DNA of 64,000 bases, from assembly GCA_902615445.1 (NCBI GenBank), contig CACMOQ010000006.1, positions 32,284-96,283 of the forward strand, in the 5' to 3' direction. A program made the position numbers and the translations under genes. Source of the stretch: an uncultured Pelagibacteraceae bacterium (GTDB lineage Bacteria > Pseudomonadota > Alphaproteobacteria > Pelagibacterales > Pelagibacteraceae). The notes under the pieces were generated by a model, which saw nothing but the letters and a program-made list of their open reading frames with translations, did no database searches and was not told the origin of the DNA. Below are positions 9,128-17,918 of this stretch, one piece after another; within the stretch, counting starts at the first letter, position 1; each line of letters opens with the position of its first letter.

Positions 9128-10243
9128 TTATTGTTTAGGAAAATAATCTTTAAGCTCTCCTTCTCTAAATACATCTGCGGTGCAACAGTGTAGGCCTCCT
9201 CCAAAAGCATAAGCGTCTCTAAGGTCAACAGGGATTACTTCCATTCCTAACTTATCAAGTTGTTCAGCTTGATATTTTTCACTTTTTTCAACACATACCG
9301 TTTTAGGATCTAAAACTAAAACATTCATAGAGAGCCAAACAGATGAATAACATAATGGTGGTGGTTCATTATGAGCTGGTTGAGCAGCATCAATGATTTG
9401 CCAACCATTATTTTCAAATAACTTTCTTTGTTCTTTAGGTAATCGTCTTTGAGGATTATTAATTATAATTCCCTCTTTAATTGGAGCAAATGTTGCATCA
9501 ATATGAATTGGATAAGGATCACCAGGAAAATTTACAGTATGTATTCTGTGATTTGTAAAATGTCTTTTTAACCATTCAATTCCTTTTAAATTTGTGGTGA
9601 AACCGTGTTGTACAACTAGGTCTTTTCCAAAACGCAAAATATCAGCTGCATCAAAAAGAGGTTCTTCCTCTGTGGTAACAAAATATTTCTTTTCAGTCCA
9701 ATCTAACCTTTTTTGAACGCCTATTTTATCAGACAAGTAATCCTTTCTATAGTCAGCATCTGTTAGCCTTGGTTTAGGTGCACTTTCATGTTTCATATTT
9801 CTATCCTCATTGAAATATTTTTGAATCAAAGGTCTATAATTTAAATATTCAAACCATCTGCATCTATAACTCATAGTGGCCTCCAACATTTCATTTCCTA
9901 CAGTCAAAATTATATCTCTAGCAGGCATACATCCAAACATACTTTTAACTTCCCAGTCAGGAGTAGATATTTTTTGATTATGATTTATCGAAATCGGTCT
10001 ATCAACTTTTATATCTCTTTTTTCTAAAATTGATGCAAAGTTATCTAATAATTCATTGGCTCTAGCTACAGTTTCTTTTGTACGAGGACCATATTCACCC
10101 TTCATGTCTGAGTCTTCAGGTACTTTTGCATCTAATGCTGGTTCTGGAGCTGGTATACAGCATCCATCTGCTCTACCTACTATTACATGCTTAAGTGGAT
10201 CCCATTCATTCCAACTATTGACAATTTTTTTTTCTTTAATCAT
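9128..10243 (-). CDS. Arginine amidinotransferase (glycine amidinotransferase family)
   Basis: A 371-residue pentein-fold enzyme that transfers the amidino group of arginine to an amine acceptor. The Cys-His-Asp catalytic set is readable: Asp198 in 'PLFDAADILRFGKD', His247 in 'PIHIDATF' and Cys353 in 'GGGLHCCTADV'. The 49-residue Asp-His spacing equals that of the human glycine amidinotransferase as I recall it. The length fits AGAT/StrB-type enzymes. Known acceptors in the family are glycine and inosamine phosphates; which applies here cannot be read from the sequence. The DMT permease gene lies 12 to 13 bases upstream on the same strand, so co-transcription is likely. Confidence 0.85.
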   Translation of the reverse strand: MIKEKKIVNSWNEWDPLKHVIVGRADGCCIPAPEPALDAKVPEDSDMKGEYGPRTKETVARANELLDNFASILEKRDIKVDRPISINHNQKISTPDWEVKSMFGCMPARDIILTVGNEMLEATMSYRCRWFEYLNYRPLIQKYFNEDRNMKHESAPKPRLTDADYRKDYLSDKIGVQKRLDWTEKKYFVTTEEEPLFDAADILRFGKDLVVQHGFTTNLKGIEWLKRHFTNHRIHTVNFPGDPYPIHIDATFAPIKEGIIINNPQRRLPKEQRKLFENNGWQIIDAAQPAHNEPPPLCYSSVWLSMNVLVLDPKTVCVEKSEKYQAEQLDKLGMEVIPVDLRDAYAFGGGLHCCTADVFREGELKDYFPKQ

Positions 10244-10255
10244 TAAAACTACTTA

Positions 10256-11161
10256 TTAATTCAGCGCTATAAATCTTCTATTAGTCCTCATGACCAAACT
10301 GTAATAAGTGATAGATATAAAAAGAAAAAACCCACCAATTATTGTATTTGTAGATGGGATTTCATTTATACCAAAAATTGGTAACCACACCCAAAAAATT
10401 CCTCCAATAACTTCAGTTAAAGATAATAAAGTTAATTCAGCTGCTGGGATAGCTCTAGAGCCAATAGAATATAATATTAATCCAAAGCAAACTAATACTC
10501 CATGTAATGAAAATAAAGTACCGTTGTAGCTTGTAGAAAAAAATAATTGATCCTTACTCAAGATAAATATTGAGGCAATAACAAAACAGAAAAGTCCAGA
10601 AACAGCAACAGTAGTAAATTTAGGTGTCTCTTTTCTCCATCGTAAAGTAACGGAAAATATTGAAAAACCTATTGATGATGTCATCCCAAATACAAACCCC
10701 AATAAAGATGCTTTTCCAGTATTACCTAATGCAATAATTATTATTCCAACAGTTGCAAGAATTATGGCAATCCAAACATTCACGCTTATTCTCTCTCTCA
10801 AAAAAAGGAAACCCAATAAAGCCGTAAAAAAAGGCATTGCAGCAAGACATAATAGTGTTATAGCAGCAGAAGTATTAGTAATTGAGTAGATAAAACTAAT
10901 CATTGCAATACCTAGCCCTGCCCCACCTATAATACCCGATACACCAATTTTTAGGTAATTTTTATAAAACGCTATTCCTTCTTCAAAAAATAAGTAAAGA
11001 TTTAAAATTATAAAGATTGTTAATCCTCTTCCAAAAATATACTGCCAAGGCACTAATTCTGGTTGATCCATGTACCTAACAACTAGTGGTCCAAACGACC
11101 AAAGAATTCCTGCAAATAAAACAACTGGTACTGCTAGTTTATCATTTTTTATTTCTATCAT
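10256..11161 (-). CDS. DMT-superfamily (EamA) permease
   Basis: About ten hydrophobic segments in two repeats mark an EamA/DMT carrier: 'NTSAAITLLCLAAMPFFTALLG' style sequence ends the first repeat and 'IPAAELTLLSLTEVIGGIFWVW' the second. The frame can be extended to a TTG at 11191 (311 residues), but the ATG at 11161, giving 301 residues beginning 'MIEIKNDK', fits the family better and is chosen. It lies just upstream of the amidinotransferase gene and may move its substrate or product. Confidence 0.8.
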   Translation of the reverse strand: MIEIKNDKLAVPVVLFAGILWSFGPLVVRYMDQPELVPWQYIFGRGLTIFIILNLYLFFEEGIAFYKNYLKIGVSGIIGGAGLGIAMISFIYSITNTSAAITLLCLAAMPFFTALLGFLFLRERISVNVWIAIILATVGIIIIALGNTGKASLLGFVFGMTSSIGFSIFSVTLRWRKETPKFTTVAVSGLFCFVIASIFILSKDQLFFSTSYNGTLFSLHGVLVCFGLILYSIGSRAIPAAELTLLSLTEVIGGIFWVWLPIFGINEIPSTNTIIGGFFLFISITYYSLVMRTNRRFIALN

Positions 11162-11293
11162 ATGACAATATTTAATTCTTATTAGTTCCAACTACAACAA
11201 AATTAAATTCTTTGTATAAAATAATTTAGGAAATTTAAGTATCTTATTATAAGATCTTATTTAAATTACATATAACTTATGTCTTAAAAATTA

Positions 11294-11692
11294 ATGGATT
11301 TAGAAATATTACAGATTGCTTCAAAAAATAATAACCAAAAATTTCTTGAAAATCATACTCATAATTCAAAATTAAAAAATTCATTATGTGGTGATGAAAT
11401 GCAAATTAAGGTAATAATAAAAAAAGATAAAATTGTTGATTTCGGCTATCAAGGAAAATGCTGTGTTTATTGCCAAGCATCTGCAAGTCTTTTATCAAAA
11501 ATTTCAATAAATAAAAATAAGCTTAAAGTTGATGAAATATGTAATGATGCAAGATCTTACTTTGAGGGTGATTTTGAAATAATAAATAGAAAATGGAAAG
11601 ATTTAGGTAAATTATTTAAGAAAAAAAATCTATCACGTAAAGAATGTATCCTATTACCTTTTAAAACCCTCAAGAAAATTGTATCTAATTAA
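11294..11692 (+). CDS. NifU/SufU-like iron-sulfur scaffold protein
   Basis: A 132-residue protein matching the N-terminal NifU/IscU fold. The conserved ligand set is present: Cys32 and Asp34 in 'LCGDEM', Cys57 in 'GKCCVYCQASAS' and Cys118 in 'RKECILLPF'. The SufU-type spacing between the second and third cysteines is longer than in IscU, as seen here. Family members hold nascent Fe-S clusters or act as zinc-dependent sulfur acceptors for SufS. No suf or isc genes are adjacent; the next gene is an HPP membrane protein 3 bases away. Confidence 0.75.
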   Translation: MDLEILQIASKNNNQKFLENHTHNSKLKNSLCGDEMQIKVIIKKDKIVDFGYQGKCCVYCQASASLLSKISINKNKLKVDEICNDARSYFEGDFEIINRKWKDLGKLFKKKNLSRKECILLPFKTLKKIVSN

Positions 11693-11695
11693 TTT

Positions 11696-12160
11696 ATGGA
11701 TAATATTAAACAATCTTTTTTTGCGGGTTTTTTTTCAATTATAACTATAGGTATATTAACTCTTCTGACTTATAAAACAGAGTTTGGTATTTTTTTGATT
11801 GCATCGTTTGGATCATCAATGGTTTTATTATATGGTTATCCCGAAAGCCCCTTTGCGCAACCTAAAAATATTTTTTTTGGGCACCTGCTTACAGCTATAG
11901 TTGGTTTGTTTTTTTTATACCTGGTTCCGCTACCTCTATACTTAATTATACCTGTCGCAGTGGGTTTTGGTGTAGGTTTAATGATATTATTAAATGTAAC
12001 CCACCCGCCTGCTGGAGGGAACCCGATCATAGTCATTATGGGAAGTGTTTCGATTGATTATCTTTTCAATCCAATCATAACTGGCTCAATAATAATTCTT
12101 ATTTTTGGTGTATTAATCAATCGATTTATCCTAAAAAAAAAATATCCTAAGTTAAAATAA
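11696..12160 (+). CDS. HPP family membrane protein
   Basis: A 154-residue protein with about four hydrophobic segments and the diagnostic motif 'NVTHPPAGGNP' (about residues 99-109), together with 'GSSMVLLYGYPESPFAQP' near residue 45. HPP proteins are small integral membrane proteins; some have been linked to nitrite transport into plastids, but the bacterial role is uncertain. It starts 3 bases after the scaffold gene, so it belongs to the same transcript. Confidence 0.85.
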   Translation: MDNIKQSFFAGFFSIITIGILTLLTYKTEFGIFLIASFGSSMVLLYGYPESPFAQPKNIFFGHLLTAIVGLFFLYLVPLPLYLIIPVAVGFGVGLMILLNVTHPPAGGNPIIVIMGSVSIDYLFNPIITGSIIILIFGVLINRFILKKKYPKLK

Positions 12161-12234
12161 TTTAATTGATAGCAGCTTAAAAATAATGTTAGATTAGTTT
12201 TTTAATAAATACATTTTAAGATACAGGAGATTAG

Positions 12235-13434
12235 ATGAAAATATTGTGTATATTATACGATGATCCTAAAGGAGGGATGCCAAAATCCTACGCTTTATCA
12301 GAACTACCAAAAATAGAGAAATATCCAGATGGAATGACGCTTCCTTCGCCTAAAGGAAGAGATTACACACCGGGTCAATTACTTGGATGTGTGTCAGGTG
12401 AACTTGGTTTAAGAAAGTTTTTAGAAAGTAATGGACATGAATTTGTTGTTACAAATAGTAAAGATGGAGAAGGTTGTGAAGCAGATAAACATATAGTTGA
12501 TGCAGATATAGTTATTTCTCAGCCATTTTTTCCTTATTATTTAACAAAAGAGAGAATTGCCAAAGCCAAAAATTTAAAAATGGCAATAACAGCAGGTATA
12601 GGATCAGATCACGTTGATTTACAAGCCGCAATGGATAACAAAATTGACGTTGTTGAAGTAACTTACTGCAACTCGAGATCTGTTGCTGAACACATTGTTA
12701 TGATGATTGTTTCAATGGTAAGAGATTACCACAATCAACATAGAATTGTTAATGACGGTGGCTGGAATATCGCTGATGCCGTTCAAAGATCATATGATGT
12801 TGAAGGTATGCACATTGGCACTGTAGCAGCTGGAAGAATTGGATTAGATGCTTTAAGAAAAATGAAACCATTTGATACACATTTGCACTATTTTGATAGA
12901 CACAGGTTGCCTGAAAGTGTTGAGAAAGAACTTAACTTAACATTTCACGAAACTGTGGAGTCTATGGTCAAAGTTTGTGATGTAGTAACAATTAATTGTC
13001 CACTTCATCCAGAGACTGAAAACTTATTTGACGATGCTATGATAAGTAAAATGAAAAAAGGTGCTTACATAGTAAATACCGCTAGAGGTAAAATTTGTAA
13101 TCGTGATGCAATTGCAAAAGCTCTAAAGAGTGGTCAGTTGAGTGGTTATGCAGGAGATGTTTGGTTTCCTCAACCAGCACCAAATGATCACGTATGGAGA
13201 AGCATGCCCAATCATGGTATGACACCTCACACTTCTGGTACATCTTTAACAGCGCAATCAAGATATGCAGATGGTGTTAGGGAAATATTGGAATGTTTCT
13301 TCGATGGTAAAGAAATTAGAAATCAATATCTTATTGTAAAGGATGGTCAGCTTGCAGGTATGGGAGCTCACTCTTACAGTAAAGGTTCTGCAACTGGTGG
13401 TTCAGAAGAAGCAGCTAAATATAAGAAAAAATAA
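12235..13434 (+). CDS. fdh: NAD-dependent formate dehydrogenase
   Basis: Oxidises formate to CO2 with NAD+ as the last step of C1 oxidation in the cytoplasm. The 399-residue D-2-hydroxyacid-dehydrogenase-fold protein keeps the residues of the well-studied Pseudomonas formate dehydrogenase at the same numbers: Asn146 ('TYCNSRS'), Asp221 ('YFDRHR', NAD ribose), Arg284 ('NTARGK'), Gln313 ('WFPQPAP') and His332 ('TPHTSG'). The dinucleotide loop reads 'GTVAAGRIG' (residues 195-203). A good ribosome site ('caggaga') precedes the ATG. A strong hairpin follows the gene. Confidence 0.94.
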   Translation: MKILCILYDDPKGGMPKSYALSELPKIEKYPDGMTLPSPKGRDYTPGQLLGCVSGELGLRKFLESNGHEFVVTNSKDGEGCEADKHIVDADIVISQPFFPYYLTKERIAKAKNLKMAITAGIGSDHVDLQAAMDNKIDVVEVTYCNSRSVAEHIVMMIVSMVRDYHNQHRIVNDGGWNIADAVQRSYDVEGMHIGTVAAGRIGLDALRKMKPFDTHLHYFDRHRLPESVEKELNLTFHETVESMVKVCDVVTINCPLHPETENLFDDAMISKMKKGAYIVNTARGKICNRDAIAKALKSGQLSGYAGDVWFPQPAPNDHVWRSMPNHGMTPHTSGTSLTAQSRYADGVREILECFFDGKEIRNQYLIVKDGQLAGMGAHSYSKGSATGGSEEAAKYKKK

Positions 13435-13446
13435 ATTCTTTTTACA

Positions 13447-13486
13447 TTATTAAAGGTAAGCTACATCACGTAGCTACCTTTAATAA
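13447..13486 (+). terminator. Hairpin after formate dehydrogenase
   Basis: The two arms (13447-13464 and 13470-13486) pair over 17 bases with one bulged A and a 5-base loop. It sits 12 bases after the fdh stop and 37 bases before msrA. No long T-run follows on the + strand, so it may be a weak terminator or an mRNA-stabilising 3' structure. Confidence 0.6.
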
Positions 13487-13523
13487 CATAGACTTAGCGT
13501 AAATTTTTTGTATATGATAATTT

Positions 13524-14099
13524 ATGCGATTGTTAATTTTTTTAATCATTAACTTCTTTTTTATTTTTTCTTCTTTAGCTGATCAAAAAGAAAGAGCCTA
13601 CTTTGCGGGTGGTTGTTTCTGGTGTGTTGAAGAGTCTTTTGAAAAACTTAATGGTGTAGAGGAGGTTTTTTCTGGTTATTCAGGTGGTACCACTGAAAAT
13701 CCTACTTATAAAGAAGTAACGTACGGTAATACTGGGCATTTTGAGGTTGTTGAAATTATTTATGACAAGGAAATTATTTCATATGAAGAATTGCTAGATA
13801 ACTTTTGGATAAATATAGATCCTTTTGATGCCTACGGTCAATTTTGTGATAAAGGATATAGCTACAGGTCAGTTGCTTTTTATCAAAATAGTAGTGAAAA
13901 GAATTTAATTGAGAAAAGTATACTTAAACTTGAAAAAAAATTTAATAAAAAAGTTGTCACTTATGTTAGAAAATTTGATAAGTTTTTTATGGCAGAAACT
14001 CGTCATCAAAATTATTATAAAGAATATTTATTAAATTATGTAGCTTATAAAAAGGCATGTAGAAGGGAAGAGATTTTAAAAAGAATTTGGAGTAAATAG
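13524..14099 (+). CDS. msrA: Peptide methionine sulfoxide reductase A, exported form
   Basis: Reduces methionine-S-sulfoxide in oxidised proteins. The catalytic 'GGCFWCVEE' places the nucleophile at Cys31, and 'GYSGG', 'GHFEVVEI' and 'YRSVAFY' follow in the normal order. A C-terminal 'KKAC' can supply a resolving cysteine. The first 19 residues form a hydrophobic signal sequence ending near 'SSLAD', so the enzyme probably acts in the periplasm, unlike the usual cytosolic MsrA. The 191-residue length fits. selO starts 6 bases later. Confidence 0.93.
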   Translation: MRLLIFLIINFFFIFSSLADQKERAYFAGGCFWCVEESFEKLNGVEEVFSGYSGGTTENPTYKEVTYGNTGHFEVVEIIYDKEIISYEELLDNFWINIDPFDAYGQFCDKGYSYRSVAFYQNSSEKNLIEKSILKLEKKFNKKVVTYVRKFDKFFMAETRHQNYYKEYLLNYVAYKKACRREEILKRIWSK

Positions 14100-14105
14100 T
14101 TTTTT

Positions 14106-15560
14106 ATGAAAAATGTTTTAAATTGGAATTTTGATAATTCTTACTCTAGACTACCAGACTCATTTAAAGAAACGATTGATCCAGTAAAAGTAAAAAAACC
14201 TGAATTAGTTTTATTTAATAAAAATTTAGCAAAGAACATAGACTTAAATTTTTCAAATATCAAAAATGAGGAGTTATCAGCATTATTTTCTGGAAATTTA
14301 TTGCCCAAAAATAGCAACTCAATTGCTCAAGCTTATGCTGGACATCAATTTGGTCATTTCACAATGCTTGGCGATGGAAGAGCAGTTTTAATTGGCGAAC
14401 ATCTATCTAAAAATAAAAAAAGGTATGATATTCAATTTAAAGGTTCGGGTAAAACTGCTTTTTCAAGAAACGGTGATGGTAGGGCAGCTTTAGGTCCAAT
14501 GTTAAGAGAATACATTATTAGTGAATCGATGCATCACCTAAATATACCAACTACAAGGAGTTTAGCAGTTGTAAAGACCGGTGAAAGTGTAATAAGAGAT
14601 ACTGAATTAATAGGCGCTATCCTCACAAGAGTGGCATCAAGCCATATTAGAGTAGGTACTTTTCAATATATTGCTGCGAGGAAAAATGAGAATGAACTTA
14701 AAATGCTTTTGGAGCACGTTATTAAAAGGCATTATCCAAATATTGATGGAGCTGGTAATAAATCAATAGAACTTCTTAAAATCGTTTTAGAAAAACAAGT
14801 TGATTTAGTTGTACACTGGATGAGAGTTGGTTTTATTCATGGGGTGATGAATACTGACAATATGAGTATTTCGGGTGAGACAATAGATTATGGACCATGT
14901 GCTTTCATGGATGTTTATGATCCTAAGACTGTTTTTAGTTCAATTGATAGAAGTGGTAGATACGCATACTGCAACCAGCCTGTTATCACAAAATGGAACC
15001 TAGCAAGGTTTGCCGAATGTCTTATACCTTTAATTGATAAAGATCAAAATAATGCAATTAAAATAGCTACAGAAATCATAAATTCATTTGAAAAAAAATA
15101 TGAGGAAAAATGGCTTAATATGATGAGAGATAAGCTCGGATTATTCGGAGATGAAAAAAATGACCAATCTTTAATTTTAGATCTACTAACTTGGATGCAT
15201 GAAGTCAAAGCTGATTACACCAATACTTTTTGTTATTTAATGGGTGAAAAAATTGAGTTGAAAAAATATTATGAAGATAAAAGATTTCTAAATTGGACGG
15301 AAAGATGGAAAAATAGACAGAAATTGAGTAATAATTCACCCGAAAAATACTTACAACTAATGAAAAGCGTCAACCCACAAGTAATTCCACGTAATCATAA
15401 AGTTGAGGAGGTAATTGATGCAGCAAACCAGAATGATTTTCAGCCATTAAAAAAATTAATCGACATATTATCTAAACCTTATCTTCAAAATCAAAAAATT
15501 ATTGAATATCAATTACCTTCTGATCAAAAAGAAAAATATCAAACTTTTTGTGGAACTTAA
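14106..15560 (+). CDS. selO: Protein adenylyltransferase SelO (YdiU)
   Basis: A pseudokinase-fold enzyme that transfers AMP to protein side chains and is linked to redox stress. 'AYAGHQFGHFTMLGDGRAVL' (about residues 77-97), 'QFKGSGKTAFSRNGDGRAAL' and 'MNTDNMSISGETIDYGP' carry the ATP and metal residues. The C-terminus ends 'FCGT', with Cys (TGT codon) at the place where some homologues use selenocysteine. The length of 484 is normal. It follows msrA closely and converges with the FAD oxidoreductase gene with no space between them. Confidence 0.92.
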   Translation: MKNVLNWNFDNSYSRLPDSFKETIDPVKVKKPELVLFNKNLAKNIDLNFSNIKNEELSALFSGNLLPKNSNSIAQAYAGHQFGHFTMLGDGRAVLIGEHLSKNKKRYDIQFKGSGKTAFSRNGDGRAALGPMLREYIISESMHHLNIPTTRSLAVVKTGESVIRDTELIGAILTRVASSHIRVGTFQYIAARKNENELKMLLEHVIKRHYPNIDGAGNKSIELLKIVLEKQVDLVVHWMRVGFIHGVMNTDNMSISGETIDYGPCAFMDVYDPKTVFSSIDRSGRYAYCNQPVITKWNLARFAECLIPLIDKDQNNAIKIATEIINSFEKKYEEKWLNMMRDKLGLFGDEKNDQSLILDLLTWMHEVKADYTNTFCYLMGEKIELKKYYEDKRFLNWTERWKNRQKLSNNSPEKYLQLMKSVNPQVIPRNHKVEEVIDAANQNDFQPLKKLIDILSKPYLQNQKIIEYQLPSDQKEKYQTFCGT

Positions 15561-16664
15561 TCAAAGGACATAAGGTTCATGTCTTGCTTTTTTTCCTAAA
15601 ACCCTTTCTACTGCCATATTTGAAATATCAATTGATTGATACGAACCAGTCGTAATTAATTCTGTTAACGCTCTTCCAATACCAGGTGCTTGCATTAAGC
15701 CTCTTCCTGTAAATCCAGTAGCTAAATAAACATTGTCAAATTTTGGATGTTTCCCAACTACAGCATTATTATCTAATCTGTTACAATCATAATATCCAGC
15801 CCATCCACCAGTTAATTTAAGTTCTTCAAATGCTGGTACTCTTTTAGCAAGAGCAGGCCACACCAATTCTTCAAAATCATTCCAAGCAGGTTCTAAATCC
15901 TTAGCATCAAATACAGATTTAGGTGATCCTGCTAAATACTCTTTACCCTCTGGTCTCCAGTAAACTCCAGTTGTTAGATCTCCTGTTAATGGCATTTCAG
16001 GAATATGTTTTGGGCACTTAACCCTAAATACTGTGTGTTTTTGAGGCTCTACTGGAATATCTTCTAATAATTCTTTAGTCCAACATCCTGCGGCAGAGAT
16101 AATTGTTTTGGCTTTAATTTCTGAGATTGATTTTACCTTTCCCTTTATAAAATTTGCACCTAATTCGATAGCTTTACTTTTCAAAGCACTATGAAACATA
16201 AATGGATCTATCCACCCTTCACTTTGATTATCCGTAAAGGTAGCTGTTTCAATCCCATCACTATTAATATAAGGGAAAAACTTCATTAGTTCTGAACCTT
16301 TTATGTTTTTAGTTCCAGCCTCACAAGCTTTATGATTTTCAAGTGCTTTGTATTGTTCCTCTGCATGCTCTGGACCAAACATTAATAAATATCCGTTGGT
16401 TACCATGCTTGCTGTAGGTTTAGGATTTTTTTTTGTTTTTAATAACTCTGAAATTTGAAAAATAAACTCTCTAGCAAACTTTCCAAGTAAAATATTTTCC
16501 GTTTGATAGAACTGTCTTCTAAAACCACCTAAAGATAAAGGGAAAGACGCAGATTTATAAGACGGATCTCTTTCAATTACTTTTACTTTTCTTCCTTCTT
16601 TTGACAGAAAATAAGCAGCTGATGTACCTATTATTCCACCACCAATTATAACAACATCATCCAT
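15561..16664 (-). CDS. FAD-dependent amino-acid oxidase/dehydrogenase family protein
   Basis: A 367-residue DAO-fold flavoprotein: the FAD-binding 'DVVIIGGGIIGTSAAYFLS' is at the N-terminus and a second FAD motif, 'LATGFTGRGLMQAPGIGRAL', is near residue 325. The substrate domain between them has 'SLGGFRRQFYQTENILLG', as in sarcosine/dimethylglycine oxidase-like and DadA-like proteins. The substrate is probably an N-methyl or D-amino acid; the sequence does not decide which. The tspO gene is one base upstream on the same strand. Confidence 0.8.
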   Translation of the reverse strand: MDDVVIIGGGIIGTSAAYFLSKEGRKVKVIERDPSYKSASFPLSLGGFRRQFYQTENILLGKFAREFIFQISELLKTKKNPKPTASMVTNGYLLMFGPEHAEEQYKALENHKACEAGTKNIKGSELMKFFPYINSDGIETATFTDNQSEGWIDPFMFHSALKSKAIELGANFIKGKVKSISEIKAKTIISAAGCWTKELLEDIPVEPQKHTVFRVKCPKHIPEMPLTGDLTTGVYWRPEGKEYLAGSPKSVFDAKDLEPAWNDFEELVWPALAKRVPAFEELKLTGGWAGYYDCNRLDNNAVVGKHPKFDNVYLATGFTGRGLMQAPGIGRALTELITTGSYQSIDISNMAVERVLGKKARHEPYVL

Positions 16665-16665
16665 T

Positions 16666-17133
16666 TTAATTTAATAGAAACAAGTTAAAGTTAAGAAATA
16701 AAGCATAGCTGCACCAAAGTAAATATGGAATCATGAGATAATAGCTCACTAAATTGACACGTTTAAACCTCAAAATAAGAACAATTATAAAAATAATTAA
16801 GATCACCAAAACAATCATTGCTAAAAAAATTTGATGGAGACCAAAAAAAACAATACTCCAAGTTGTATTAATAATGATATGAAGAAAATAAATGTAAACA
16901 GTATTCGTGTCTTTGTTTTTACAATGCCAGAATATCCATATAGCAAAGGTCATCATTAAATATAAACTTGTCCAAACAGGTGCAAAAACCCAGTCTGGAG
17001 GATTATAATTTGATTTAATTATCTGAGAATACCAGGGCTCTTTATAATTAATTGTAGTAAATGCACCTATAAATGATGCCGAAAAGGTAATTATTAGAAA
17101 AAACATGAATGATAAAAATTTATTTTTTAACAT
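16666..17133 (-). CDS. tspO: TspO/MBR family membrane protein
   Basis: A 155-residue protein with five hydrophobic helices. 'SNYNPPDWVFAPVWTSLYLMM' (about residues 39-59) is the family signature, with the conserved Trp and Pro residues that line the porphyrin/cholesterol pocket. In photosynthetic alphaproteobacteria TspO affects tetrapyrrole handling and oxidative responses; here it may do so in a cell with proteorhodopsin only. It is divergent from the SDR gene with a 23-base gap. Confidence 0.88.
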   Translation of the reverse strand: MLKNKFLSFMFFLIITFSASFIGAFTTINYKEPWYSQIIKSNYNPPDWVFAPVWTSLYLMMTFAIWIFWHCKNKDTNTVYIYFLHIIINTTWSIVFFGLHQIFLAMIVLVILIIFIIVLILRFKRVNLVSYYLMIPYLLWCSYALFLNFNLFLLN

Positions 17134-17156
17134 TTAAGTATTATACATTTTAAATA

Positions 17157-17918
17157 ATGAATAAAAAAACAATTTGGATAACTGGTGGAAGCACAGGTAT
17201 TGGAAAAGCATTAGCAATAAAATTTGCTAATGAGGGTTGGAATGTTGCTATATCTGCAAGAAGAGAGAGTCTTCTTAAAGAAATTGCAGAGAATCACCAA
17301 AATATAAGCTCGTTTCCATTAGATGTCACAGACAAATCAAAATGTTATGAAGTATTTAAAGATATTATTAAAAAGTATGAAAATATTGATATTTGTTTTT
17401 TTTCAACTGGAACATGGGATCCAAAAAAAGAAAAGGATATCGATGTAGATCAAATAGAAAATGTGTTTAAAGTGAATTTTTTTGGAACTTTAAATAGTAT
17501 TAAAAGTGTAGAAAAATATTTTAAAGATAAAAAAAATGGTACAATAAGTATAGTTTCATCCATAGCAGGATATAGAGGTTTACCAAACTCAACAGGTTAT
17601 GGACCATCAAAATCGGCATTAAACAATCTTGCTGAAAGTTTATATTTTGATTTTGGTAGATCAAATGTACGTATTTGTTTAGTTTCGCCAGGATTTATTA
17701 AAACACCCATGACAGATAAAAATGATTTTAAAATGCCTTTTTTAAAAACAACTGAATATGCAGCAGAAAAAATCTATGATGGCCTAGTAAATAAAAAAGT
17801 TTTTGAAATTCATTTTCCTAAATCTTTAACTATTTTACTTAAAATATTTAGTTTTTTACCAAGTAAAGTTTATTTTGGTTTAGTAGGAAGAATGACCAAA
17901 TATCAAAAGAAAAATTAA
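17157..17918 (+). CDS. Short-chain dehydrogenase/reductase
   Basis: A 253-residue classical SDR. 'WITGGSTGIGKALA' (residues 7-20) is the cofactor loop, followed by 'ISARRES' suggesting NADP preference, 'SSIAGYRGLPNSTGYGPSKSAL' with the catalytic Ser, Tyr and Lys (YxxxK), and 'LVSPGFIKTPMT'. It faces the DUF3833/Cfa cluster tail to tail, sharing the four bases TTAA as both stop codons. A related SDR sits with Cfa, DUF1365 and DUF3833 genes in other alphaproteobacteria, so a role in that module is likely but not proved. Confidence 0.85.
   Translation: MNKKTIWITGGSTGIGKALAIKFANEGWNVAISARRESLLKEIAENHQNISSFPLDVTDKSKCYEVFKDIIKKYENIDICFFSTGTWDPKKEKDIDVDQIENVFKVNFFGTLNSIKSVEKYFKDKKNGTISIVSSIAGYRGLPNSTGYGPSKSALNNLAESLYFDFGRSNVRICLVSPGFIKTPMTDKNDFKMPFLKTTEYAAEKIYDGLVNKKVFEIHFPKSLTILLKIFSFLPSKVYFGLVGRMTKYQKKN

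Noticed and set aside
15540..15560. Selenocysteine or stop read-through at the end of selO
   Set aside because: The key position is a plain Cys codon (TGT) and the frame ends in a normal TAA; no recoding is needed.
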